A stretch of 64,000 nt of DNA, taken from NCBI RefSeq assembly GCF_020035535.1, contig NZ_CP083349.1:3665501-3729500 (forward strand), given 5' to 3'. Both the position numbers and the translations under genes were made by a program. The notes beneath the pieces are model-generated. The model was not told where the DNA came from, ran no database searches, and was given only the letters and a program-made list of their open reading frames with translations. This document shows positions 17,110 to 27,264 of this stretch, piece by piece. The stretch is from Ensifer adhaerens. GTDB lineage: Bacteria > Pseudomonadota > Alphaproteobacteria > Rhizobiales > Rhizobiaceae. Position 1 is the first letter of the stretch; each line of letters opens with the position of its first letter.

Positions 17110-17826
17110 CTAAGGTCTGTCCGAGAAAACGATCAGTTCCTCGAAATGGTTCATGTCCTCGAAGGAGCAGAAAGCCGGCGGATCGAGCTCGATCACCGGC
17201 ACCCGTTCCCTGAGATAGGCAAGTTGGTCGCTCAACATCTCCTGCCAGCGCGGCAGTGCCGCGTCATCGAGCCAGTCGATGACATAGGCGAAGGTGATGT
17301 GAAACGCGTAGTTGTCATGATCCGGATGCCGATAACCGAAGACCGCGGCGAAAGCATCTCGCCAAGCCTTGAGATGAGCGCGATCGGCAGCGCTATCGCC
17401 CTCGAGCGCAAGACCGGTCGGCGTCACATCCGTCACCCGCGCCCGGAAGGGCTGCAGCGGCGCAAAATTCTTGAGCCGTGCGCAGTAGTGTTCGGTCATC
17501 GCGTCGATCGACGTGTCGAAGGGCATGTCAACGGGCCAATAGGGCAGCCTGCGGCGATACTCGATGATGCCCTGGAAGATCGTCATGTGCAGGCTGGACG
17601 GATCGGTGAAGGCGAACTGCTCCGCCTCGGGCATCGCCAGCAGACGATCGCGCACTGCGAGCACGGCAAGCTCTGACGGCGATCCGGCGGTGACGTGGGA
17701 GACAACCGTGTTGCCCGGCTCGCGCAGGAAACAGCCGTCGGTGCCGTAGCGGGTTCCAAGATGTTTCGGCGGAGCATCATTGGCGCTGCGGCCGAAGGCG
17801 AGAAGCGAAGGAGAGATCGAAATCAT
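17110..17826 (-). CDS. DUF1868 protein with 2H-phosphoesterase-like HxT motifs
   Basis: 238 residues from the ATG at 17826; a TTG at 17847 would add seven. Two H-x-T motifs, H80-M-T82 (SLHMTIFQG) and H176-I-T178 (YAFHITFAYV), are the signature of 2H phosphoesterases and ligases that act on 2',3'-cyclic phosphates or similar. The protein matches the DUF1868 family, for which I know no established substrate. It is followed by a GST gene in the same operon. Confidence 0.75.
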   Translation of the reverse strand: MISISPSLLAFGRSANDAPPKHLGTRYGTDGCFLREPGNTVVSHVTAGSPSELAVLAVRDRLLAMPEAEQFAFTDPSSLHMTIFQGIIEYRRRLPYWPVDMPFDTSIDAMTEHYCARLKNFAPLQPFRARVTDVTPTGLALEGDSAADRAHLKAWRDAFAAVFGYRHPDHDNYAFHITFAYVIDWLDDAALPRWQEMLSDQLAYLRERVPVIELDPPAFCSFEDMNHFEELIVFSDRP

Positions 17827-17929
17827 GGCAGAGACGAGGCCTTTCAAACGGAGAGAGGCCCAGATGGCAGAACTCTACTACGCGAGGATGACATCGGCCG
17901 GCGACGGCATCCAATGAAAAGGTCTGATC

Positions 17930-18703
17930 CTAATCATAAAGGCAGGTGATGTAGCCGCCGGAGCGGCTGGCGCGGCGCTCGATCAGGTTCGCCAGACGCT
18001 TGAGCCCGCGGCCCGGCTTGCCGGCGTTGCGCTCCTTCGGGTTGGGCAGCGAAACCGCGAGCAGTGCTGCCTGCCGGCGCGAAAGCTTCGACGCGGAAAC
18101 CCCGAAATGGTGGCGAGCCGCAGCCTCGATACCGTAGATCCCGTCGCCCCATTCGGCGATGTTCAGGTAGATCTCCATCATCCGCCGCTTGCTCCAGACG
18201 AAATCGGCGGCGACAGCCAGCGGCAATTCCATGCCTTTGCGCAGGAAGGAGCGACCGTTCCAGAGGTAGAGGTTCTTGACCGTCTGCATCGGGATGGTGC
18301 TGGCGCCGCGGGTCGATTCCCCTTCGAGCGCATCTTGGACCACGCCGCGCATCTGGCCCCAGTCGACGCCGTCATGGGCGCAGAACTGGCCGTCCTCCGA
18401 CATCATCACCGATTGCACCAGCACCGGCGCGATGTTGTCGAACTCGACCCACTGACGATCGTAGCCGCGAAGCAGGACGAGATCTCGCAGCATCAGCGTC
18501 GAAACCGGGTGAATGAACTCGACAAGATAGAGAACGATCAGCACATAGGGCAAGGCGACAAAGCCGAGGACGGCCAGGATGATCTGGCGGCGTCTCGTGC
18601 GTAACGTGCGGCGAAGCGAAGACCAGCGACTGGAAGGCACTTCGCCCTCCTCGCGCGCTTCCGGAACGACGTTCACGGCCTGACTGTTCACCTCGCTGTC
18701 CAT
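17930..18703 (-). CDS. mtgA: Monofunctional biosynthetic peptidoglycan transglycosylase MtgA
   Basis: Polymerises lipid II into glycan strands at the inner membrane, 257 residues. One transmembrane helix lies at about residues 40-62. The GT51 motifs are present: [14 protein letters not shown] with the catalytic Glu103, [25 protein letters not shown] and [21 protein letters not shown] replaces the more common STI(S/T)QQ, which is usual in rhizobia as far as I recall. It is divergent from ispA. Confidence 0.93.
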   Translation of the reverse strand: MDSEVNSQAVNVVPEAREEGEVPSSRWSSLRRTLRTRRRQIILAVLGFVALPYVLIVLYLVEFIHPVSTLMLRDLVLLRGYDRQWVEFDNIAPVLVQSVMMSEDGQFCAHDGVDWGQMRGVVQDALEGESTRGASTIPMQTVKNLYLWNGRSFLRKGMELPLAVAADFVWSKRRMMEIYLNIAEWGDGIYGIEAAARHHFGVSASKLSRRQAALLAVSLPNPKERNAGKPGRGLKRLANLIERRASRSGGYITCLYD

Positions 18704-18848
18704 CCGCTTCTCTTAGTGCATGCGCCGGCAGAGTTGAACGGGCTTTATGGCAAAACGCAAGGCGCCCACACAGCTGTCCCAGGGAAAGCGCGCGGCTGCG
18801 ACACGAATCCCCGTTGAAAGCCCTCTTCGCCCGTGCCAAAGAGCGCGC

Positions 18849-19763
18849 ATGAGCCAGGAAACATCGCCTTTCATCCTCCGTCTCGCCGGCAATGCCCGCG
18901 CTGTCGAAGCTCTACTCGAGCGCCTGCTCGGCCCGACGACGGCGGCGGGCGAGATCACGCGACCGGCCAACCTGCTCGCCGCCATGCGCCACGGGGTGCT
19001 GAACGGCGGAAAGCGGCTCCGCCCCTTCCTGGTGATCGAATGCGCCGATCTTCTCGGTGGCAATGCCGATGCATCCGTGCGCGTTGGTGCAGCACTCGAA
19101 TGTGTGCACTGCTATTCCCTCATCCATGACGACCTGCCGGCGATGGACGACGACGACATGCGCCGCGGTCAGCCGACCGTGCACAAAGCCTACGACGAGG
19201 CGACGGCGATCCTTGCCGGCGACAGCCTGCTGACCTTCGCCTTCGACATCATAGCAGCACCCGAGACAAGGCTTTCGGATGCGCAGAAGGTGGAACTGGT
19301 TCTGGCGCTCGGACGCGCCGCCGGTCACGGTGGCATGGCTGGTGGACAGGCACTCGATCTGGCGGCGGAAAAATCGGCGCCGGACGAAGCCGGCATCGTC
19401 ACGCTGCAGGCAATGAAGACGGGCGCCCTCATCCGCTTTGCCTGCGAGGCCGGCGCCATCGTCGCCGGAGCGTCGAAAAGCGACCGCGCCCGGCTCCGTG
19501 CCTTCGGCGAAAAGATCGGCCTTGCTTTCCAGCTTGCCGACGACCTGCTCGACCTTACCGCCGATGCAGAGACTATGGGCAAGGCAACCGGCAAGGATGC
19601 TGCCCGTGGCAAGGGCACGCTGGTTGCGCTGCACGGCCAGGCCTGGGCGGAAGACCGGCTGGAGCAACTGGTCACAGAGGCCGAAGCCCTGCTTGAGCCC
19701 TATGGCGAGCGCTCGGCCATTCTCGTCGAAACCGCCCGCTTCATCGCCAACCGCAGGAGCTAG
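18849..19763 (+). CDS. ispA: Farnesyl diphosphate synthase (short-chain prenyltransferase)
   Basis: Condenses IPP with DMAPP and GPP to make FPP, 304 residues. The first aspartate-rich motif [10 protein letters not shown] starts at D94 and is preceded by YSLIH as in E. coli IspA; the second is DDLLD. I start at the ATG at 18849 ([12 protein letters not shown]); the frame extends upstream to 18747 but that segment is not conserved in kind. hisC starts four bases after the stop. It feeds the isoprenoid pathway with ispG, 2 kb away. Confidence 0.93.
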   Translation: MSQETSPFILRLAGNARAVEALLERLLGPTTAAGEITRPANLLAAMRHGVLNGGKRLRPFLVIECADLLGGNADASVRVGAALECVHCYSLIHDDLPAMDDDDMRRGQPTVHKAYDEATAILAGDSLLTFAFDIIAAPETRLSDAQKVELVLALGRAAGHGGMAGGQALDLAAEKSAPDEAGIVTLQAMKTGALIRFACEAGAIVAGASKSDRARLRAFGEKIGLAFQLADDLLDLTADAETMGKATGKDAARGKGTLVALHGQAWAEDRLEQLVTEAEALLEPYGERSAILVETARFIANRRS

Positions 19764-19767
19764 CTCC

Positions 19768-20823
19768 ATGAGCAAGTACTGGTCGCCGATCGTCTCCAAG
19801 CTGAAGCCCTATGTGCCTGGCGAACAGCCGCGCATCGCCAATCTGGTGAAGCTCAACACCAACGAATGCCCCTATGGCCCCTCTGGGAAGGTGCTCGACG
19901 CGATCGGCGCTGCAGCGAGCAGCGACCTCCGCCTCTATCCCGACCCGCTGGCGCTGAAGCTGCGCCAGGCGATTGCCACGCGCTATGACGTGACGGCGGA
20001 CGAAGTCTTTGTCGGCAACGGCTCGGACGAGGTATTGGCGCACATTTTCGCCGGCCTGCTCAAGCATGACGCACCGCTGCTCTACCCGGATATTTCCTAC
20101 AGCTTCTATTCGACCTATGCGCGGCTCTTCGAGATCGACGCGGTCGAGATCCCGCTCAGTGATCGCTTCGCGATCGATATTGCCGACTATGACCGGCCCT
20201 GCGGCGCGATCATCCTGCCGAACCCCAATGCGCCGACCGGCATTGCCCTGCCGCTCGCCGAGATCGAGCGGCTCGTCGCGGCGCACCCGGATCATCCCGT
20301 CGTTATCGACGAAGCCTATGTCGACTTCGGCGGAGAGACCGCCGCAACGCTGGTTTCGAAATACGAGAATCTGCTGGTCGTTCAGACCTTCTCCAAGTCG
20401 CGTGCGCTTGCGGGCCTGCGCGTCGGCTTCGCCATCGGTCAGCGCCCGCTGATCGAGGCGTTGGAGCGGGTGAAGGACAGCTTCAATTCCTATCCGCTCG
20501 GCCGTCCGGCCCAGGCCGGAGCCGTCGCCGCGATCGAGGACGACGCCTGGTTCGAGGAAACCCGCGCCAAGATCATCGCGTCGCGCGAGCGCCTTGCGGC
20601 CGATCTGACGACGCGCGGCTTCGAGGTTCTGCCCTCGTCGGCAAACTTCGTTTTCGCCCGCCATCCCGACCATAGCGGTGAACCGCTGATGAAGGCGCTG
20701 CGCGAGCGTGCCGTGCTGGTGCGCCATTTCGCCAAGCCGCGCATCGGCGATTTCCTGCGCATCACCATCGGAACCGATCAGGAATGCGCCCGTCTGATCG
20801 AGGCGCTCGACGAGATTCTCTGA
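19768..20823 (+). CDS. hisC: Histidinol-phosphate aminotransferase
   Basis: PLP enzyme, 351 residues, transaminating histidinol phosphate in histidine synthesis. The N-terminus [23 protein letters not shown] and VGNGSDEVL are family hallmarks; the PLP lysine is K210 in [14 protein letters not shown]. The ATG at 19768 has AGGAG eight bases upstream, inside the end of ispA. Because it is not beside other his genes, a role with aromatic amino acids is possible; HisC paralogues often act on imidazole acetol-P and aromatic keto acids. Confidence 0.9.
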   Translation: MSKYWSPIVSKLKPYVPGEQPRIANLVKLNTNECPYGPSGKVLDAIGAAASSDLRLYPDPLALKLRQAIATRYDVTADEVFVGNGSDEVLAHIFAGLLKHDAPLLYPDISYSFYSTYARLFEIDAVEIPLSDRFAIDIADYDRPCGAIILPNPNAPTGIALPLAEIERLVAAHPDHPVVIDEAYVDFGGETAATLVSKYENLLVVQTFSKSRALAGLRVGFAIGQRPLIEALERVKDSFNSYPLGRPAQAGAVAAIEDDAWFEETRAKIIASRERLAADLTTRGFEVLPSSANFVFARHPDHSGEPLMKALRERAVLVRHFAKPRIGDFLRITIGTDQECARLIEALDEIL

Positions 20824-20905
20824 CATCTTGTCTCGGTGACATTTCGCCGTTTCAAACCGGCGATGAACTGATCTAGCCTTCGGCAACCGAGCCGGAGCTT
20901 GTCAC

Positions 20906-21547
20906 ATGTTCGACCCTACGCCCTATCTGCCACAGCTTCTCATCGCCTGGACTGCGTATCTGATCGCGACCGCTTCGCCGGGGCCAGCGATCCTCGCGAT
21001 CATCACCACGTCGGTCAGCCAGGGACGGAAAGCGGGCCTGGCGCTTGCCCTCGGCGTACTCACCGGAAGCTACACCTGGGCGATGCTCACGGCGTCAGGC
21101 CTCTCGGCTCTCATCCGCGCCTATGGCCATGCGATCGTCGTGCTCAAGATCGCCGGCGCCTGTTATCTCTTCTGGCTTGCCTATAACGCGCTGCGAGCCG
21201 CCATGCGCACCGACAGAAGCACGATCGTGCCGGTGGCGAAGGCGCAGACATCGCTGAAGCGGCTCTATCTCAAGGGGCTCGGCATCCACCTCACGAACCC
21301 CAAGGCGATCTTCTCCTGGATCATGCTGGTTTCGCTCGGCATGCCCGAAGGTGCGCCCGTCGGCGTCACTGCCACCTTCATCGGCGGCTGTATGGTTCTG
21401 GGCTTGATGACCTTCTGCGGCTTTGCGATCGTCTTCTCGCTGTCACCGGTCCACCGTGCCTATCTCAGGTCCAAGCGGGTGATCGAGAGCCTTATGGCCG
21501 GCTTCTTCGCCTTTGCGGGGCTGAAGTTGCTGACGTCGCGGCTTTAG
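20906..21547 (+). CDS. LysE/RhtB-family amino-acid exporter
   Basis: 213-residue inner-membrane protein with five or six hydrophobic segments. The LysE/RhtB signature is ATASPGPAILAIITTSVSQGRKAGLALALGVLTG near the N-terminus, with NPKAIFSWI in the middle. Substrate not predictable; family members export lysine, threonine or homoserine. It is 82 bases downstream of hisC and could be co-transcribed. It is convergent with ispG. Confidence 0.88.
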   Translation: MFDPTPYLPQLLIAWTAYLIATASPGPAILAIITTSVSQGRKAGLALALGVLTGSYTWAMLTASGLSALIRAYGHAIVVLKIAGACYLFWLAYNALRAAMRTDRSTIVPVAKAQTSLKRLYLKGLGIHLTNPKAIFSWIMLVSLGMPEGAPVGVTATFIGGCMVLGLMTFCGFAIVFSLSPVHRAYLRSKRVIESLMAGFFAFAGLKLLTSRL

Positions 21548-21580
21548 GTCTGAGGCCGTCCAGTCTCGGACTGCACCCGT

Positions 21581-22834
21581 TTACTCAGCAGCCGCCTGGC
21601 CACGGCCGTAGCGCTTCTCGATATAGTCGGACACGAGCGTCTCGAAGTCACCGGCGATGTTGGGACCACGCAACGTCATCGCCTTCTCGCCGTCGATGAA
21701 GACCGGAGCTGCCGGCATTTCGCCGGTTCCGGGCAGCGAGATGCCGATATCGGCATGCTTGCTTTCACCCGGGCCGTTGACGATGCAGCCCATGACCGCG
21801 ACCTTCAGCCCCTCGACGCCGGGATACTTCTCACGCCAGACTGGCATGTTGCGGCGGATATCGTCCTGAATCTTCTGGGCGAGTTCCTGGAACACCGTGG
21901 ACGTGGTGCGGCCGCAGCCGGGACAGGCGGCAACGACGGGAATGAACTGGCGGAAGCCCATGACCTGCAGCAGTTCCTGCGCCACCTGCACCTCGCGGGT
22001 GCGGTCGCCGCCGGGCTCCGGCGTCAGAGAGATGCGGATCGTGTCACCGATGCCCTGCTGCATCAGGATGCCGAGCGAGGCCGACGAAGCGACGATGCCC
22101 TTGGTGCCCATACCGGCTTCGGTGAGGCCGAGATGCAGCGCATGGTCTGAACGGGCCGACAGCATGGCGTAGACGGCGATCAGGTCCTGAACGCCCGAGA
22201 CCTTGGCCGAGAGGATGATGCGGTTGCGCGGCAAGCCGATCTCTTCGGCAAGTTCAGCCGACAGCAACGCCGATTGCACGATCGTTTCGCGCGTCACTTC
22301 TTGGGCGGTCAGCGGAAAGCCGTTAGCCTTGTTCTCGTCCATCAGCCGCGTCAGCAGCTCCTGATCGAGCGAACCCCAATTGACGCCGATGCGCACCGGC
22401 TTGTCGTAGCGGATCGCCATCTCGACGATCTCGGCGAACTGCTTGTCCTTCTTGTCCTTGAAGCCGACATTGCCCGGATTGATGCGGTATTTCGCCAGCG
22501 CCTCGGCGCAGGCCGGATGGTCGGAAAGCAGCTTGTGGCCGATATAGTGGAAATCGCCGACGAGCGGGACATCCAGGCCGAGGCGCTCGAGCCGCTCGCG
22601 GATCTTCGGCACGGCGGCAGCGCTTTCGTCACGGTCGACGGTGATGCGCACCAGTTCCGAGCCGGCCTTGTGGAGCGCGGCCACCTGGGCCACGGTCGCA
22701 TCGATATCGGCCGTGTCGGTGTTGGTCATCGACTGGACCACGACCGGCGCCCCGCCCCCGACGATGACACCACCGACGTCGACGGCAACGGAGGCGCGGC
22801 GGGGCTGCGGGTCGTAATCGAAGGCGGAAGACAT
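21581..22834 (-). CDS. ispG: 4-hydroxy-3-methylbut-2-en-1-yl diphosphate synthase IspG (GcpE)
   Basis: [4Fe-4S] enzyme of the MEP isoprenoid pathway, 417 residues. Visible motifs are [14 protein letters not shown] at the N-terminus, RINPGNVG, and cluster ligands in CPGCGRTT and [11 protein letters not shown] start at 22834 (MSSAFDYDP), with AGAGG five bases upstream; the frame extends to 22888 without support. A TTGACA at 22952-22947 may be its -35 box, with a poor -10. Confidence 0.95.
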   Translation of the reverse strand: MSSAFDYDPQPRRASVAVDVGGVIVGGGAPVVVQSMTNTDTADIDATVAQVAALHKAGSELVRITVDRDESAAAVPKIRERLERLGLDVPLVGDFHYIGHKLLSDHPACAEALAKYRINPGNVGFKDKKDKQFAEIVEMAIRYDKPVRIGVNWGSLDQELLTRLMDENKANGFPLTAQEVTRETIVQSALLSAELAEEIGLPRNRIILSAKVSGVQDLIAVYAMLSARSDHALHLGLTEAGMGTKGIVASSASLGILMQQGIGDTIRISLTPEPGGDRTREVQVAQELLQVMGFRQFIPVVAACPGCGRTTSTVFQELAQKIQDDIRRNMPVWREKYPGVEGLKVAVMGCIVNGPGESKHADIGISLPGTGEMPAAPVFIDGEKAMTLRGPNIAGDFETLVSDYIEKRYGRGQAAAE

Positions 22835-23048
22835 GAAGGCCTCTTCGTAGGTCACTAAGCCGGGCGCGGATGCGGGTACAACCCACATGGACTTTCCTCA
22901 ACCCGCCCTGGCCATTTGCCTTTCAGGTGGATGAGGAAAGCCTGATTGTCAACGGCGACATCATGCCCTGACGGCGATTTGATGGCGGCCTTTCGCTGAA
23001 GGCGCACTTGCGACCCGCGCAGAACAAGCACGTCCGCGGCCCAATAGA

Positions 23049-24236
23049 TCATTCGTGCCCCTTGGCGTGATCCGCATGCACCGCATGGTGCGACAGCGAA
23101 AGCACCACGACGAAGAGCAGCGGCACCGATGCGAAGATGATGGCAAAGCCCGTATGCTCGGCGACGAAGCCGATCAGCGACGGCGCGAACAGCATGCCGG
23201 AATAACCCATGAAGGTCGCGACCGAGAGGCCGATGCCCGGCTGCAGACCCGGCATGTTGCCGGCGGCCGAGAACGCGATCGGCACCATGTTGGAGATGCC
23301 GATGCCGGCGATGGCAAAGCCGAGGATGGCGACATAGGCATTGGGTGCGGTGCCCGCGATGACCATGCCGACGAGGGCCGTCACCGTGCAGATGCGCAAG
23401 GTGCGCTTGGCGCCGAAGCGGTCCCGGACGAAATCGCCGGCAAAACGCATGGTCGCCATGGTGGCGGAGAAGGCGGCAAAGCCGAAGCCGGAAAGCTCCA
23501 CCGAAGCGCCAAGTTCGTTGCGCAGGTAAAGCGCACCCCAATCGAGCACCGTGCCCTCCGGTACCATCGAGAACAGCGCCATGATGCCGATCAGCCAGGG
23601 AAGCGGCGTCATTGGCAGGCGCAGTTTTTCCTTGGCAGCACCCGGATGCGGCTTGTCGGCCAGGATCATCGGCCAGGCGGCGACGATCAGTGCCAGGCAG
23701 ATCGCAGTGACGACGAGGACATGCGGCAGCACGCCGAAGCGGGCCATGAGGAAGCCGCCGATTCCGGCACCGATCAGGCCGCCGAGGCTCCAATAGGCAT
23801 GGCAGGACGACATGATCGCCCGGCGCATGGATTTTTCGACCTCCACCGCGTTGGCGTTCATCGCGACGTCCATTGCGCCAGCGAAGCCACCAAGCAGGAA
23901 CATGGCGACGGCGGCCGTCCAGACATCGGGGACTAGAGTCAAGAGCAGAAGCAACGGCGACAGAATGATGGCGGTGACCTTGACCACCTTCTGAGACCCC
24001 ACGCGGGCGATATAGCCGCCGGCAATCGGCATCAGCACCAGCGAGCCGATACCGAACATCAGGATCAACAGGCCGAGCACGCTTTCGCTGATGCCGAGCC
24101 GGTCCTTGAATTCAGGGATCTTCGGCGCCCAACTGCCGATGACGAAGCCGTTCAATAGGAAGAGCAATGAGACTGCCAGCCGGTTGCGGGTCATATAGCC
24201 CTGGCGGATGGGCGCGGTGGGAGAACGTTGGTCCAT
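23049..24236 (-). CDS. MFS transporter (YbjJ-like)
   Basis: Major-facilitator inner-membrane protein, 395 residues, about 12 hydrophobic helices. FLLNGFVIGSWAPKIPEFKDRLGISESVLGLLIL and AGAMDVAMNANAVEVEK are typical of the YbjJ-type subgroup. The start at 24236 (MDQRSPTAP) has AGAGG eight bases upstream and lies 29 bases after the glyoxalase-fold gene. It is the third gene of the deoR-VOC-MFS operon. Substrate unknown. Confidence 0.85.
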   Translation of the reverse strand: MDQRSPTAPIRQGYMTRNRLAVSLLFLLNGFVIGSWAPKIPEFKDRLGISESVLGLLILMFGIGSLVLMPIAGGYIARVGSQKVVKVTAIILSPLLLLLTLVPDVWTAAVAMFLLGGFAGAMDVAMNANAVEVEKSMRRAIMSSCHAYWSLGGLIGAGIGGFLMARFGVLPHVLVVTAICLALIVAAWPMILADKPHPGAAKEKLRLPMTPLPWLIGIMALFSMVPEGTVLDWGALYLRNELGASVELSGFGFAAFSATMATMRFAGDFVRDRFGAKRTLRICTVTALVGMVIAGTAPNAYVAILGFAIAGIGISNMVPIAFSAAGNMPGLQPGIGLSVATFMGYSGMLFAPSLIGFVAEHTGFAIIFASVPLLFVVVLSLSHHAVHADHAKGHE

Positions 24237-24265
24237 GGTCTTGCCTCTGTGCCGGATCGTCCGGC

Positions 24266-24649
24266 TCAAACTGTGATTTCGATCAGATTTCCGTCGGGGT
24301 CGCGCAGGACCGCCTCATAGAAGCCGTCACCGGTAAAGCGCGGCTTCGCAACCAGTATGCCCTCGGCCTCGGCACGCGCCGCCATCGCGTCAACCGCCTG
24401 CTCGCTGCCGAGCGACAGTGCCACATGGGCAAGGCCGGTACGCTCCTGCGCCGGATCGCCCGGCGCAACCCAAGGGCCTTCCATGATCTCGACCGCGGGC
24501 CCATCGCCGAGCCTCAGGAAACGCGAACGGAAGCCCGGACGGCGCCGGCTCTCGTAGATTTCGCCGACGGAGGCGCCGAAGAAGGACGACCAGAAACCGG
24601 CAATGCCCTCGAGGTCGCGGGTCCACAGCGCCACATGGGTAATCGTCAT
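24266..24649 (-). CDS. VOC/glyoxalase-fold protein
   Basis: 127-residue single-domain member of the vicinal oxygen chelate superfamily (THVALWTRDLEGIAGFWSSFFGA ... VLRDPDGNLIEITV). Metal-ligand candidates are His5, Glu54 (VEIME), His75 (AHVALSL) and the Glu in NLIEIT, so a metal-dependent lyase, isomerase or dioxygenase is plausible. The ATG overlaps the deoR TGA by four bases. Confidence 0.8.
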   Translation of the reverse strand: MTITHVALWTRDLEGIAGFWSSFFGASVGEIYESRRRPGFRSRFLRLGDGPAVEIMEGPWVAPGDPAQERTGLAHVALSLGSEQAVDAMAARAEAEGILVAKPRFTGDGFYEAVLRDPDGNLIEITV

Positions 24650-25431
24650 TGCTCAGGCCCTCCCGCCATCAGAATATCTGCGCCCGTCGCCTTGAACGCC
24701 GCACAATGCTCAGCCGGAGCATCCTCTTCCAGCACCAACGTCGCCCTCTCGTCGATGCTGGCGATGGTGTGGGGGGCTGCGGTCCCGAGTTTGTCGCTGG
24801 TGATGGCGACGACGAGACGCCGGCTGCGCTGGGCGACGAGCCGCTTGAACTCCGCATCCTCGAAATAGATTGCCGTCAGGCCGGCGACAGCATCGGCGCC
24901 GCAGGTGCCGAGATAGCAGAGGTCGGGCCGGAGCAATTCCGCATCGCGTTGCGCCCGCGCACTGATCGCCGCCCCAACTGCCCGGTTGAGCGGTCCGCCG
25001 AGCAGGATGAGATCCACCCCTGGCTTTTCCATGAGGGCCGCGGCAATCAGCGGCGTATTGGTAACGACGGTCACCTGCAGGTCCGGCTCGATCAGTTGCG
25101 CGATCGCAAGATTGGTCGAACCGGCGTCGAGAAACACGGTCATGCCCGGCTTGATCAGCCCGGCGGCAGCACAGGCAAGGGCGGCCTTGCGCTCCGGCGC
25201 CATCGCCACCCGCTCCCTCAAAGTGCTGTGCGCCGCCGGAACGACCGGGAGCGCACCACCGTAAACGCGCTCGCAGAGACCGGCCGCCGCCATTTCCCGG
25301 AGGTCACGGCGAATGGTGTCTTCGGAGACATTGAGCTCAGCGGCAAGATCGACAGCCAGCACCCGGCCATTGGCCTTCAGCCGCTCCTGGATCAGCGTCT
25401 TTCGCTCGCGAAGAAGGAGTTCGCCCGACAT
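24646..25431 (-). CDS. DeoR-family transcriptional regulator
   Basis: 261 residues. The N-terminal helix-turn-helix is VLAVDLAAELNVSEDTIRRDLREM (about 24-48) and the C-terminal sugar-phosphate-sensor domain shows the DAGSTNLAIAQ and VVTNTPLIAAAL elements of the ISOCOT fold. I start at 25431 (MSGELLLRERK); an upstream ATG at 25458 lies within the candidate operator. It is divergent from an amino-acid ABC operon and is followed by overlapping VOC and MFS genes. It likely represses its own operon and perhaps the transporter. Confidence 0.88.
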   Translation of the reverse strand: MSGELLLRERKTLIQERLKANGRVLAVDLAAELNVSEDTIRRDLREMAAAGLCERVYGGALPVVPAAHSTLRERVAMAPERKAALACAAAGLIKPGMTVFLDAGSTNLAIAQLIEPDLQVTVVTNTPLIAAALMEKPGVDLILLGGPLNRAVGAAISARAQRDAELLRPDLCYLGTCGADAVAGLTAIYFEDAEFKRLVAQRSRRLVVAITSDKLGTAAPHTIASIDERATLVLEEDAPAEHCAAFKATGADILMAGGPEQ

Positions 25432-25445
25432 TTTCACCAACCGTG

Positions 25446-25478
25446 TACAAACGTGCATGAATCGCTACAAATGTGCAT
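25446..25478. promoter_or_regulatory. Tandem 13-bp repeats, candidate DeoR operator
   Basis: TACAAACGTGCAT at 25446-25458 and TACAAATGTGCAT at 25466-25478 match at 12 of 13 bases and are exactly 20 bases apart, about two helical turns. They lie 15 bases upstream of the deoR start. DeoR-type repressors often use tandem half-sites. Confidence 0.6.
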
Positions 25479-25704
25479 ATCCAATTTTGAAACCGATTTC
25501 AAGTCGCGAAAACCAGCCAAATCGCGAAGGACCTGAAAATCCGCAAACCGAGCTCTTTGCGCGCAAACGGCACCATTTCGAAGAAAATTCTTCATCAAAA
25601 CGCTCGGGAATTGGTGTTTTATACGCTCAGATCGCCGATCTTTTATGCGATTGTCCGCTCAATCCGGACGACGGGCCGGGCCAGAAAGAAGATGGAAAAT
25701 CACG

Positions 25705-26478
25705 ATGAAACTCCTCCCCACGCTGTTTGCCGCTGCTCTGATGCAGGTTGCCGCGCTTGGCTCCGCTGAAGCCGGCGAGAACCTCAACGCGATCAAATCT
25801 GCCGGTGTGCTGAAAATCGGCACCGAGGGCACCTATGCGCCCTTCACCTACCACGACGCCTCCGGCGCGCTCGTCGGCTTCGACGTCGAGATCGGCCAGG
25901 CGGTCGCCGAGAAGCTCGGCGTGAAGGCCGAATTCCTCGAAGGCAAGTGGGACGGCTTGATCGCCGGCCTCGACGCCAACCGTTACGACACGGTCATCAA
26001 CCAGGTCGGCATCACCGAAGAGCGCAAGAAGAAGTACGACTTCTCCGAGCCCTACATCGCCTCCAAGGCCGTGCTGATCGTCAAGTCGGACAACGAGGAG
26101 ATCAAGGGCTTCGATAACCTCAAGGGCAAGAAGTCGGCCCAGTCGCTGACTAGCAACTTCGGCAAGATCGCAACCGCGTCCGGCGCCGAACTCGTCGGCA
26201 CCGACGGCTTCGACCAGTCGATCCAGCTCGTCTTGACCGGCCGCGCCGATGCGACGATCAACGACAGCCTCTCCTTCCTCGACTTCAAGAAGAAGAAGCC
26301 CGACGCCCCGGTGAAGATCGCCGCCGAGCAGGCCGACGCCGACTTCTCCGGCATCATCATCCGCAAGGGCGAGCCGGAACTCCTGGAAGCGATCAACAAG
26401 GCGCTGGTCGATATCAGGGCCGACGGCACCTACGACAAGATCTCGCAGAAGTACTTCGGCGCCGACGTCTCGAAGTAA
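25705..26478 (+). CDS. Polar amino-acid ABC transporter substrate-binding protein
   Basis: Periplasmic family 3 binding protein, 257 residues. A signal peptide ends at about AEA before GENLNAIK; the mature start LKIGTEGTYAPFTYHDASGALVGFDVEIGQAVAEKLG is the family hallmark. Sequence style resembles cystine or polar amino-acid binders, but the ligand cannot be fixed. The ATG at 25705 follows GATGGAAAATCACG. A stem-loop separates it from the permease gene. Confidence 0.9.
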   Translation: MKLLPTLFAAALMQVAALGSAEAGENLNAIKSAGVLKIGTEGTYAPFTYHDASGALVGFDVEIGQAVAEKLGVKAEFLEGKWDGLIAGLDANRYDTVINQVGITEERKKKYDFSEPYIASKAVLIVKSDNEEIKGFDNLKGKKSAQSLTSNFGKIATASGAELVGTDGFDQSIQLVLTGRADATINDSLSFLDFKKKKPDAPVKIAAEQADADFSGIIIRKGEPELLEAINKALVDIRADGTYDKISQKYFGADVSK

Positions 26479-26529
26479 CCCCCGACCGACATTGCGGCCG
26501 GTTTCTCAGCCGGCCAATCTCGGCTATGA

Positions 26530-26570
26530 AAAGCGATCCGTTCCGGCCTCCGGGGCGGATCGCGCTTTTT
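26530..26570 (+). terminator. Intercistronic stem-loop after the binding-protein gene
   Basis: AAAGCG-ATCCG pairs with CGGAT-CG-CGCTTT, leaving a two-base bulge and a 15-base loop, followed by TT. It lies between the binding protein and the permease. It probably acts as a partial terminator or 3' stabiliser that gives more binding protein than permease. Confidence 0.55.
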
Positions 26571-26583
26571 GAAAGGCCCGCCC

Positions 26584-27264
26584 TTGACCACCTGGCTCCC
26601 ACTGATGCTGGAATCCCTGCCGTCCCTGCTGTGGGCCGGCCTGACATTCACCATCCCGCTGACGCTGCTTTCCTTCGTTTTCGGTCTGATCCTCGGTCTC
26701 GTCACCGCCGTTGCCCGGCTCTTCGGACCGGCACCGGTCGCCTTGATCGCGCGCTTCTACGTGTGGGTGATCCGCGGCACGCCGCTGCTCGTGCAGCTCT
26801 TCGTGATCTTCTACGGCCTGCCGAGCGCCGGCATCCTGCTCGATGCCTTCACGGCCGCCCTCATCGGCTTCTCGCTGAATGTCGGCGCCTATACGTCCGA
26901 GATCATTCGCGCCGTGATTTCCTCGGTCCCGCGCGGGCAATGGGAGGCGGCCTATTCGATCGGCATGAGCTGGAGCCAGGCGATGCGCCGCACCATCCTG
27001 CCGCAGGCGACGCGCGTCGCCGTGCCGCCGCTATCGAACACCTTCATCTCGCTGGTGAAGGACACCTCGCTTGCCGCCGCCATCACCGTGCCCGAGATGT
27101 TTCAGACGGCACAGCGCATCGTCGCCACCACCTATGAGCCGCTGATCCTCTATATCGAGGCGGCGCTGATTTATCTCGCCATGAGCTCGGTGCTTTCCGC
27201 CCTGCAGGTCAGACTGGAACGACGCTTTGCTCGATATGGCGGCTTCCTGGAGGCACGCACTTGA
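26584..27264 (+). CDS. Polar amino-acid ABC transporter permease
   Basis: Inner-membrane HisM/GlnP-type permease, 226 residues, with a PAAT-type N-terminal region and the EAA loop WEAAYSIGMSWSQAMRRTILPQA. The TTG at 26584 (MTTWLPLMLES) is chosen because GAAAGG lies seven bases upstream; a TTG at 26569 is in frame but sits in the stem-loop. The next gene overlaps its stop by four bases (TTGA). Confidence 0.9.
   Translation: MTTWLPLMLESLPSLLWAGLTFTIPLTLLSFVFGLILGLVTAVARLFGPAPVALIARFYVWVIRGTPLLVQLFVIFYGLPSAGILLDAFTAALIGFSLNVGAYTSEIIRAVISSVPRGQWEAAYSIGMSWSQAMRRTILPQATRVAVPPLSNTFISLVKDTSLAAAITVPEMFQTAQRIVATTYEPLILYIEAALIYLAMSSVLSALQVRLERRFARYGGFLEART

Noticed and set aside
22855..23793. Minus-strand frame of 312 codons overlapping the MFS gene and the ispG upstream region
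   Set aside because: Arginine- and histidine-rich out-of-frame translation of the MFS gene. The tail beyond the MFS stop is too short and has no family resemblance.
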